Shown: in pieces, positions 54,681-64,000 of the stretch
How the letters are laid out: each line of letters starts with the position of its first letter
Position numbering within the stretch: position 1 is the stretch's first letter
Assembly: GCA_016801845.1 (NCBI GenBank)
Contig: CM028917.1
Location: 8,758,501 to 8,822,500 of the forward strand
Direction: 5' to 3'
Length of the DNA stretch: 64,000 nucleotides
DNA from: Polydactylus sextarius
Lineage: Eukaryota > Chordata > Actinopteri > Polynemidae
Notes under the pieces: generated by a model
The model's database searches: none
What the model saw: only the letters and a program-made list of their open reading frames with translations
What the model was told of the DNA's origin: nothing
Position numbers and translations under genes: made by a program

Positions 54681-57600
54681 ATGGCGGCAGATATTGTTGC
54701 TCAGTTGGCCGACTCTCTGGCCCTGACCGGAGTAGAAGAAGGAGAGTTGAGTTACAAAGGTCAAGGAAGAAAGCTGGATAATGCCCAGTCAGGTGAGTAA
54801 ATGCTAAAACATATCCAAGTCCTGATTTCAGTTTGTTTCTCAGCTTACATCCCAGCTTTAAGTTATTCCTGATGCACTTCACTCTCCTGACTCTTTTTGT
54901 CAACCTATGATCCACTTACCCTGTTCCTCCGCTGCAGTGGAGGAGATGGTGAAGGAGATCCAGGACTTTGAGGGTTTACAGGCTTTGAGGTTGGAAGGAA
55001 ACACTGTGGGTGTGGAGGCAGCACAGGCCATTGCCAAGGCTCTGGAGACAAAGAGCGACTTTAAGGTTTGACATGTTTAATGTCTTTTGATCATCCTCAA
55101 TTTGAATCTTGCAGTGAAGTTTGATGAATATGAACTATGTTCTTTAAATATAAACATATGTAGAGCACAGTTCAAAAATGCCCATCAAAGTGATGGCAAC
55201 AAGTCCACAGTCAAATATCTAAACAGGTCTGTAGATTTTGCCTGATCGGTTCATTGTTTTGTTTCAGTTGTGACATAATTAGTTGATTTTTTTTATGATT
55301 GTAAATATTAAAGATGGTCTTTTTGCTGACATTGACACTGTATTTTTATTCTCTCATTCAGCGCTGTTATTGGAGTGACATGTTCACCGGTCGCCTGCGC
55401 TCTGAAATCCCACCTGCCTTGGTAATGCACTTACTTCTCTGCATTGCAGTTTAGGCCTCAACTTGTTGGAACATTGCACACTTTTCATGAAGTATTACAT
55501 AGTTGTAACTGGCACTGCAATCAAAGCTCAAGTTGTCTTTGTTTTTGATTTGCACCTGATTGTGTCCTGGTGTTTATTTTGTCTCTTTCTCTCTTGGTGC
55601 TTCAGAAATCACTGGGTGACGCTCTGATGCTGGCGGGGTCCAGGCTGACAGTTTTAGACCTCAGTGATAACGCCTTTGGACCAGATGGGGTGAAGGGCAT
55701 TGAGAAGCTGCTAAAGAGCACTGCTTGTTACACATTGCAGGAGCTACGGCTAAATAACTGTGGCATGGGAATTGGAGGAGGCAAGGTAAGTCATGAGTCT
55801 ATTTTTTATTTTGTCGTTAGTGGAAAGAATTACCTGCAGATCCAGGAAAAGAGAAACCAAAAAGTATATAAATGCTTTATAGCTCGTCTTAAATGTTATT
55901 GTGTATCCACTGATGATCAGATGAACAGTGTGAGAGTTGAACACATCTGTTTATTGACTCCACAGATCTTAGCTGCCTCTTTGAGTCAGTGTCATAAAAG
56001 CTCCAGTGCGGAGGGCACCCCCCTCAGCCTGAAAGTGTTTGTTGCTGGAAGGAATCGACTGGAGAACGATGGGGCCACTGCCCTCGCTCAAGCCTTCCAG
56101 GTACAGGTTTAACTTCTCATGGAGCTTACTTGTAGACTGACTGCTTCACTTCTAGTAACACTGAACAGATGCTGAGTAGCTAATTTTCCTGGTGTACAAT
56201 GTATACCTAAATTCAAAGTTTCTGTCTGTACTGCTCATATTGTCATGCATTTGTTTGACTATTTGAAGGTAGTTCTCCAGAGTCTGTTTTTGTCAACTGC
56301 AATTTTTTCTTTCCAGTTGATGGGCAGCCTGGAGGAGGTTCACATGCCCCAAAATGGCATTAATCACGCTGGTGTGACAGCCCTGGCCACAGCCATGCAG
56401 CACAACGCCGCACTCCGCATCCTCAACCTCAATGACAACACCTTTACTGAGAAGGGGGCTATCGCCATGGCTCAGGTATAACTGAGTCAATGACTTTAGC
56501 TTCTTCTCATCAATCATTTTACAGGTTTTAATATCAGTGAAGCTGCAGCAAATCACATCTCTGTCCTTCACAGGCACTGAAACACCTCCGCAGCATCCAG
56601 GTGATAAACTTTGGAGACTGCCTGGTGCGGCCGGCAGGAGCCATAGCTATTGCAGAAACCGTAACAGCGGGACTCCCAATCCTCAAGGTCAGTTAATACT
56701 TTACTACTGGTCTTCATCAAACCTGATCTGTTACTGCCTTTCATAATAATTTATTGGAAAAGCTTAGCTTTGTGTATGAATGTAAGACCCATAATCATGG
56801 TCAGATAAAGAATTAACAATTTCAATCCAAAATTGGTTGAGAAATGATTTCAGATTGATTTGTTTGAGGTTTTTCTTTTATTCAGAGTGAATGTTTTGTT
56901 ATTTTTACAGGAACTCAATCTGTCATTCGGGGAAATCACAGAGGAAGCTGCTCTGGCTGTGGCACACGCAGTAAAGAACAAGGACCAGCTGGCGAAACTG
57001 GACCTAAATGGTAAAAAAAAAAAAATAGCTTTTTATGCATTTACCTGTTATTAAGTTGGATTTTTTTTTTTTCGTATCAAAAATAAAGAGGTTTCACTCT
57101 TCAAATGAGGTGCAAATGTCATTTTTTTTATGTTTACTTCATAGTCATTGTTGTTTTGAGTTTTATCTTGTTAGATTTGGCTCAACACCATATAAAATGC
57201 TCCTTGTTTTTTAGGTAACTGTCTAGGTGAAGATGGCTGCAAAGCCCTGAAAGACGCCATGGAAGGAATGAATATGGGAGAGCTTCTGGGATCACTCAGG
57301 TAATCATGTTGTATTGTCTTGTATCATGTGCTCTGCTCCTGTCTGGCCTGTTATTGGTCACAGAGGCAATTAACAAATCCCAGCTTGCACTGTGTGAGAA
57401 GCAGAACAGGATGTTGGTCTATGGTGTTTTACATTCATAGATTCAGTTAAAGTGGAGTTAAAGAGTCTCCACTTCATCTGAGAAAAGACTTAATGGACAC
57501 TGGTTTTAATTTGCCTCAGTGATGACGAAGGTGAGCCAGAGGACGATGATGAGGACGAAGATGAAGATGAGGAGGAGGAAGATGACGATGAAGATGTTGA

Positions 57601-59442
57601 CGAGGAGGAAGTAGAGGAGGAGGAGGAAGAAGAGGAGGAAGAGGAGAGCAGCAACAAGGTGAGATAAACGTGATTATAATCACCAGTGCAAATAATCAGC
57701 AGTTGCATTAAATGTGTTTAGTTGACTTCATTTTCTCTCCTCTTCCTCTTTTAGCTGTCCACCCCCGTATCAGCACCTCGGCCACCAGACGTGTCCTCCT
57801 TCCTCAGCTTTCCATCCCCAGACAAACTGCTCAAACTTGGAGCCAAGAGAGCGATGCTGATTGAGCAGCAGGTGAATGATGGTGTCAGTGGTTAAAAAGA
57901 AACTTCCTGGTTCGTGGTTAACAATATTTCAGCTCGGCTGTTTCACTAAAACGTCGTCTTTCTTTCTCTGAATCTAGGTGGATGTATCAGATACCACAAA
58001 AACAGCTGAAGCTTTCCTCAAGATTGCATCTGTGTACAAGGAGGAGAATAATGAGGTTAAGACTGCAGTGTTGGAGAGTATAGGTGAGACATGTTGACTA
58101 TTTAATGATTTCTCAAAATGTGTTTAAACACCTAAAAATATGAATCTGTTGCATATTAATTTAGGTCTTTCAGTGTCTTGTAGTTCCTTGATTTGAGCTT
58201 GTTTTTATATTGGTGCGTTACACAACCTGTTTTTTTTTTTATTATTATTATTATTATTAATTTTTCATTATTAGTTGAAATAGTACCCCTAAAATGTTGA
58301 ATAATCTGTATGTCATTAAAGATAAATGAAGAAAAGTAAACTTCTCTCATGTCTTGAAAGTAAAATCTGTAGCTGGAACCATTAAGTAGTTTGCTTAGTT
58401 TAACTTAGATTAGTATGCAGAGTGAAAACTGTCTGTTTTGTTAAGGGTCTTAGAATATAAATTTTTATTTTTCATCTGCCCACAGATGCCCTCCTGAAGA
58501 AAGCTTTTGCCACTCCTTCCTTCCAAGGCTACAGCTTTGTATCATCTTTGTTAGTGCTGCTTGGACTTATCAAGGTATTTGTTTGTACCTTCTCTCGTCA
58601 CTTATATTTTATTTGCATTTTCCATCGCAAAGTGATCCTCTCTCCTGACCTCTCGCATCTGGTCTTTTGTCCTCCTGTCCACCGTCCGTCCTCTTGGCTG
58701 CTCAGAGCGAGGACAAAGTGAAGCCTGTGATCATGGTTCCCGGTCACCTCCACGCCTTGGAGCACGTTGTCCGACAGGACTACTTCCCCAAAGAGAACGT
58801 GGCTGTGCTGGAGGCCTTCATGTCCCGGTAAGGACGTGACAGAATGAGCCAATCAGCAGGCAGCTTCCAGGTACAATACCATCCCATCCAAATCCTCAGG
58901 AATCAAGCACATGTATGAATGTCTTTGCACTCTGTGCACATAGTGATGGTGGTGGCCGCACTTTGGTTTTAGAACATGTCACAATCATTGAGTTTCTTTT
59001 TTTTTCTTTTTTTCTTTTTTTTTTTTAAGACAGTTTATTTAAACAGTTGTTTTAAAACTCTACTCAAACCGAACTAAAGCCTTTGGTTATTGAAACAGAG
59101 GAACATGTGCTGTTGTCTGGCTCACCGATGTGGTTTTGGAGGCAACAATTGGCCTTTATGGCACAAATAATAAGCTCCATGGAGCTGTGGCTACGCAGAC
59201 AGTTTGTGTTAGTATATACAAGGATCAGCTCATTGTTAATTTTAGAATTTCATGACAAAAGGAAACATACCAGAATATTACTGCGCTTTATTCAGATATT
59301 ACGTTTGGACGTGTTTATATACCTAAACACCCTCTAAATATGCGTGTTTGTCATCCACAGAAACAACAAGGCTTTGGAGTCATGTGGCAACGCCAGAAAC
59401 AACCTCCAGTCAACACTGCAGAGAGTCAAGTCTGAGAGCTGA
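54681..59442 (+). CDS. rangap1: Ran GTPase-activating protein 1
   Basis: Activates GTP hydrolysis by Ran on the cytoplasmic side, ending nuclear export cycles; in vertebrates the SUMOylated form binds RanBP2 at nuclear pores and kinetochores. Coding exons: 54681-54792, 54938-55065, 55362-55421, 55606-55785, 55966-56100, 56317-56475, 56574-56687, 56911-57010, 57215-57299, 57520-57658, 57755-57871, 57978-58083, 58486-58574, 58706-58827, 59361-59442; phases agree, 575 aa (human 587). Residues 45-350 are leucine-rich repeats. [15 protein letters not shown] contains R91, at the position of the catalytic Arg. Other blocks are [37 protein letters not shown] and [11 protein letters not shown]. Exon 10 (about 358-404) is an acidic tract. 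The C-terminal domain (430-575) has the SUMO motif IKSE with K508, matching human LKSE K524. The gene is intact, with short introns. Confidence 0.97.
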
Positions 59443-60110
59443 GGACTGTGGAAACACTCAAACACACACAGACTGAACTTTGACTGATCACTAATGGACC
59501 TTTGGAAATCAGCACAAGCCCAGTTTGAAGCGAGTGAAGCAGAGCAGCACTTCATTAAAGACGCACATCCTGTGTGTCTTCCTGTGTCCCTGGACTCTGG
59601 AGTGGACTTCAATGCTGTGTGTTTTTTTGAAATAGACTATATTCTGGTGTGGACTTTATTGAAGTACTTAAAATACAGTCATAACCACAACACAGCACTG
59701 ACAACCTGGTCTTAATGTTCTTTACATTCTCGAAAATAAGAAAAGGTTTCGCTTCTAGCAAAACCTAAAGTGTGTGGTGTTTCCTGGTTAGTGACATGTG
59801 ACAATAACACAGATTCTATCCAGGAATTAATCTGTACTCAAAGTATCAACTCTTGTACATTTTCTATTTCATATCTACCTTTATTATTCTGTTGTTTTAT
59901 ATGAAGTGTTTATTAAATTCACAAAATGTGGTCAAACGATATTAAATATGTATTGAGTGGTAATATTATCAAAATGAAACTAAAGATCAATAAAACAATC
60001 AAAAGGGATGAAATAGGTTGAAATGTATTTTCTGCCTTTAGTGAGGCACAAGATGCTACAAGGTTTTTGAGTTTGTGTGGCAAAAATAAAGCTGATTTGA
60101 ATGTTGGACA
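59443..60110 (+). other. rangap1: rangap1 3'UTR
   Basis: Non-coding stretch after the TGA, with AATAAA at 60085-60090 as the best poly(A) signal. An earlier CAATAAAAC near 59990 is another candidate. Confidence 0.6.
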
Positions 60111-60923
60111 TCTTCATATTCTTTTGTGTACTAATTACATTTTTTTTTTTTTTTTTGTTATTCAAAAAAAGAAATAAGCTAAAGAAATTATAGTCAGATA
60201 GTCTCTTGAATCATCAGGTGCAGTACAGTTGCTCTCCCCCAATGTTTCAGCTTCTAACTGGACAGAAAATGTAAAGCATTGGTGTTAATTTGCAGTGAAG
60301 GGGCAGGAGGTTCAGAGGTCAGTGCAGAAGAATTTACCAAAGCCTTGTTTCTCCTTCTGCGGGAATGCAGACTAACCGCTGGCCACGCTGGGAGTGAAAT
60401 GAAATAAGTAACCGGCAGATTACTGAGGTCTAAAGTGGTGGATTCATATATAATCCATCATTATTTCATATTACCAAACTGTGACTGTGACATTCTGCCT
60501 CAAGGTAAGATGGTTATGTTTTTTCACTTTTTTTTTTTTTTATCTTTGTTGAGATTATATTTCCACCAGAGCAGTGCTTGTTTGATATATCGAGCTGTAA
60601 ATACAGTATTTGCAGCAATAATATGTTTTAATACATAGTGTGTGTATGTATTTGTCAAAAATGTGTCTGAAATGAGAAAAATGCAAATAAGTAATGATTA
60701 AATCAAGTCAATGTGTTGCCATGGAAAAAAAGAAATTCAAGAAATGGTAAAAGTGGCAAAAAAAAAATAAAATAAAAAAAAAAAAAAAACATCAGTAAAA
60801 ATTAGAAACTCAGCTTCTGCTTATTTTTTTTTTTATTATTTTGTTTCACATCAGCTTGTGAAGACTTTTCACAGCAGCTTTGACTTTTTAATATCATACT
60901 TCTAACGTGTTTTGCTGGCACAG
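60111..60923. other. rangap1-chadl spacer and putative chadl leader
   Basis: No coding exon. A strong donor CAAG|GTAAGA at 60504/60505 and the acceptor GGCACAG ending at 60923 would define a chadl leader intron, with a TATA-like CATATATAAT near 60447. A/T homopolymers fill the rest. The leader exon is only a suggestion. Confidence 0.4.
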
Positions 60924-63659
60924 ATGTGTTTCTTCTCCACCGTGGTCTTAATGCTGATCGTATCACTGAGTTTACCTGTGGAAGCAGGAAAATGTCCCAG
61001 AGTGTGCAGCTGTGACAGCACCAAACTCACAGTCGCCTGCGTTGGCAAGAACCTAACAGTGGTTCCCCCGACTATAGATGAGGTGAGGAATTCAAATGTA
61101 AAGTGTTGTGCCACATTTCCACCTCAGGCTGCCGTTTGAGGAGGGAATACTGAATGAGGACGGATGAATTTCAAATGTTACTTGTATTTAAATCTTTATC
61201 TAAACAGAAGTTGTGAAATTACCTTTTAAGATGTCTCATTTATTCTGCTTTAACTGCAACAATAGGTAATTCAATGCATCCTATCAGCTTTATGGATGTA
61301 CACAGTGTTGTATAATGTACCTGAAAGTGACACTTGAGTAGAAGAACAGATACTTAACCAAAAAATGACTTTGGTAGAAGTTCAAGTCACCGACTAGAAT
61401 GATACTCAAGTAAAAGTCTTCACGTATCTAGTATTTACTGTACTTAAGAATGACAAGTAAACTTTAATTAAATGCACTTAAGTAATGAAATTAAAAGTAT
61501 AAGTATATGTTAATAAAAACAAAATATAGTCAGAACTAAAATGTAGTAAAATAAAAGTGAAAGTTGACAGAATTTAAACACAATTTAAAAACTCAAGTAC
61601 AGATACTCCTAAAACATACTGAAGTCCAGTAGTGAAGTATCATTATTTTGTTATTATACAGCATCGGATGTACATTATCATAAAGATAAATGGTATTTCC
61701 CTCACAGATTACAGTGAAGCTCGACCTGAAGAACAACAACCTGCAGGTGCTGCCCAGGGGAGCGTTTGTGCTCACGCCCTACCTCACCCACCTCAACCTG
61801 CAGCGCTGCAACATCATCCAGGTGAAGGAGGGAGCCTTCCGGACCCTGGGCCGTGTGGTCTCCCTAAACCTGGCCTACAATAAAATTGACGTCCTTTACC
61901 AGGTGAGGAGAAGGCAAAACTGAAAAGACTGATATTTTGGTTATAACTGACTCTGCTCTGATTTGACTGTTGCAGGAGTCGTTTGACGGCCTGTCCTCAC
62001 TGAAGGAGCTGAATCTGGACCATAACCGCGTGGAGGAGATCCAGCCTGGAGCCTTCACACAGCTCGGCTTCCTCAACATGTTGGTCCTCACCCACAACCA
62101 GCTGGTTTACATCCCCAACATGGCCTTCCAGGTCTGAAAATGTTTTATTGTCACAAACATGTGCCTCATGTGATACACAGTTGATTGTTTCATGTGATAT
62201 TATGACGCTGCAATAGCCGGACTCCTCTCCCAGGGCCTGCACAATATTAAGTGGCTTCGTCTCAGCCATAACTCCCTGAACAACTTGGCTCCTGAGGCGT
62301 TCGCTGGTCTGTTCACCCTGACCCGCCTCAGTCTGGACCACAATGAGCTGCAGTTCTTCCCCACTCAAACCATGACCAGGTGAGATTATTACAGGCATTG
62401 AATATTTTAATGGAAAGCTTTTTAGCAGCGTCACTACTAGAACGAATGCCACGAGTCAGCGATATACCACAGCTGAGGGGTAAAGTATTATTAGTGAATA
62501 AATCTGATTGGGAGGACTAGGAGTCAAAACAGAGACCAGTGTGAGAAATAAGAGTGCTGGGATTCACTTGGATTCTTATAAATCTATCTACTGTGCTTAG
62601 ATAACACTGAATACATGTCTGAGAAGAAGGATTGAAACTACTGTTTCTCTTCACTACTTTTCTCCCTTTCAAGCTTTTCCTGATCAAATCAGGCTTCGAC
62701 TGAGCACGTTACAGTCAGTTTCAGGACAGGTGGTTTCAGTTGCATAAATTTACTTTTTAAATAGTCACATAACTTTTAGAACTTGCTTTACTTGACAGAA
62801 AGTTAGATGAGGTCTTTTAATTGGGAATATTTGACATCCTTTATCCTGATAAGACTCCAATTTTTTCACATCTGCAGCTAATTATTTATTATAAACTTTA
62901 TTATAAACAGCTTTTAAACTCCTGTGGCTCTGATGACCTGGGCCAGTTGTCTGCTTCCCTTGGTTGGTGATTTAACATCCATGTTTTCTATAAAAACACA
63001 TGGTTTCACCAAAGAAAAGAAATAGCACATGATTAAATAATTTTCAGAGGAAATTTGTCCAAGGTTATACGTGTAATTCACATTTTTTTGTTTCTTGTCT
63101 TTGTAAAGACTCAAAGAGGTCACTCGCCTGGACATGAGCCACAACCCTATGATCTACCTTGGTGAAGAGTCCATCTCCATGGCAAAACTCACACACCTCT
63201 ACCTGGACCACATGTCTCTTCAGGACCTGTCAGAGCAGGCTCTGTCCCGTGCCCCCCTCCTCTCCCACTTAGACCTCAGCCACAACCAGCTTCGTTACCT
63301 GGAGCCCCTCTCAGGTCCCAAGAAGATGGCCAGCCTCAACCTGACTGGTACGACTCTACTCTGGTGTTTTCAGCTGACACACATTGAGACACACAGTCAA
63401 CCCTTAAAAAAATTATTACATCCTTATCATCTTCTTAAAGGCAACCCAATCTACTGTAACTGTTACATGCGACCCCTGAGGCAGTGGGCAAGTGTTGGGG
63501 GTGTGAAGCTGCTGGGAGCCTGTACTGGTCCTCCTCACCTCTCAGATGAACCGCTGCAGGCCGTGGCCCCGCTGGACCTTCGCTGCCGGAGCAAAGGAGA
63601 GATGATGATAGATGAGTATGAGGAGGACAAGGAGAACACGGCCACCTCCTGCACCCACA
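60924..63659 (+). CDS. chadl: Chondroadherin-like (CHADL), N-terminal LRR half; continues past window
   Basis: Secreted extracellular-matrix small leucine-rich protein; mammalian CHADL binds collagen. Coding exons: 60924-61082, 61708-61902, 61976-62131, 62234-62379, 63109-63347, 63441-63659; phases agree, about 371 residues visible. Residues 1-22 are a signal peptide (MCFFSTVVLMLIVSLSLPVE). LRRNT follows with C24, C28, C30 and C39, and an N-glycosylation site at N43. Then come about nine LRRs (LTHLNLQRCNI, LKELNLDHNRV, IKWLRLSHNSL, LTRLSLDHNEL, LSHLDLSHNQL) and an LRRCT (NPIYCNCYMRPLRQW and LDLRC). It matches the first of two LRR blocks of CHADL. A donor (CACA|GTAAAG) after 63659 suggests the second block lies beyond the window; without splicing the frame stops at 63692-63694. 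CHAD is less similar. The exon 1 ATG directly follows a splice acceptor. Confidence 0.88.
61310..61670. repeat. Probable hAT-like non-autonomous repeat in chadl intron 1
   Basis: A stretch rich in AAGTAAA/AGTACTTAAG-type words (CACTTGAGTAG, GATACTTAACC, ACTCAAGTAAAAG, GTACTTAAGAATG, AAATGCACTTAAGTAATG) without an ORF. This composition is that of a very abundant teleost non-autonomous repeat usually classed as hAT-like. Exact ends were not found. Confidence 0.5.
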
Positions 63660-63694
63660 GTAAAGCCCAAACCAAAAGTCAAGTGTCCAGCTAA

Positions 63695-64000
63695 CTGTGA
63701 CTGTGATGTGAGTGATTTGGGATTAATTTTGTACACTGTCAGGGAGTTATGAGGAATAATGACAGTAAGTTATAGGAGATTATTTGGTTCTGTATGTACA
63801 GAACTAGTTACTATATTCATCAGCAGAGTGGAGACTATGTATTTAACCAAATACTTCCAATTTCTTGCTACAATGGAAATATACTTTTCCCACCATTACA
63901 TCTATCTGACAATTACACTGTTAAAAGTTACTAGATCAGTCAATCCAGAGCAGTTCAAGGCATTAATAATAATAGCTAAATAATATTTTATTTATGATAA
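63695..64000. other. Right edge of window, probable chadl intron
   Basis: AT-rich DNA with no recognisable exon. If the donor after 63659 is used, this is the intron leading to the second CHADL LRR block. Confidence 0.4.

Noticed and set aside
57490..57708. Poly-Ser ORF on the minus strand
   Set aside because: Antisense of the acidic exon 10 of rangap1; pure low complexity.
61997..62452. 151-codon minus-strand ORF
   Set aside because: Antisense of chadl LRR exons 3 and 4, which have conserved splice sites and phase on the plus strand.

Overview
This is a stretch of nuclear DNA from a ray-finned fish. Genes are split by short GT-AG introns (one GC-AG), intergenic DNA is AT-rich with many dinucleotide microsatellites and homopolymers, and the repeats are teleost types: a tRNA-derived SINE, Tc1/mariner relics, a LINE tail and a hAT-like repeat. 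Seven protein-coding genes were rebuilt exon by exon with reading phase checked at each junction. They form the block found on human 22q13.2. Gene symbols come from protein resemblance plus this order. The species cannot be named from the window.

Layout, left to right. 1-2255 (-): polr3h, 3' end cut by the window edge. 6369-14626 (-): aco2, complete in 18 coding exons, 781 aa. 16297-24625 (+): tob2, a 5'UTR exon, one intron, a single coding exon (403 aa) and a long 3'UTR. 25845-36986 (-): tef, a PAR-bZIP factor with two alternative first exons and a 3.7 kb 3'UTR, convergent with tob2. 37820-52650 (-): zc3h7b, 22 coding exons, 1053 aa. 54681-60110 (+): rangap1, 15 coding exons, 575 aa. 60924-63659 (+): the N-terminal half of chadl, continuing past the right edge.

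The genes are not an operon and share no single pathway. Their roles are Pol III transcription, the TCA cycle, deadenylation control, circadian PAR-bZIP transcription, RNA binding, the Ran GTPase cycle and extracellular matrix. Two differences from the tetrapod arrangement stand out: PHF5A is not found between aco2 and tob2, and polr3h lies head-to-tail with aco2 instead of tail-to-tail.

I did not find a previously undescribed system. The observations most worth checking are: a long upstream ORF with a 20-A lysine run in the tob2 leader; three CACGTG E-boxes above tef exon 1 and one above its alternative first exon; two different Tc1-like transposase relics in zc3h7b introns, one running up to an exon's splice acceptor; expanded LD-type motifs in Zc3h7b; a GC-AG intron; and an exact 45-bp direct repeat, one copy inside and one copy just beyond the zc3h7b 3'UTR.
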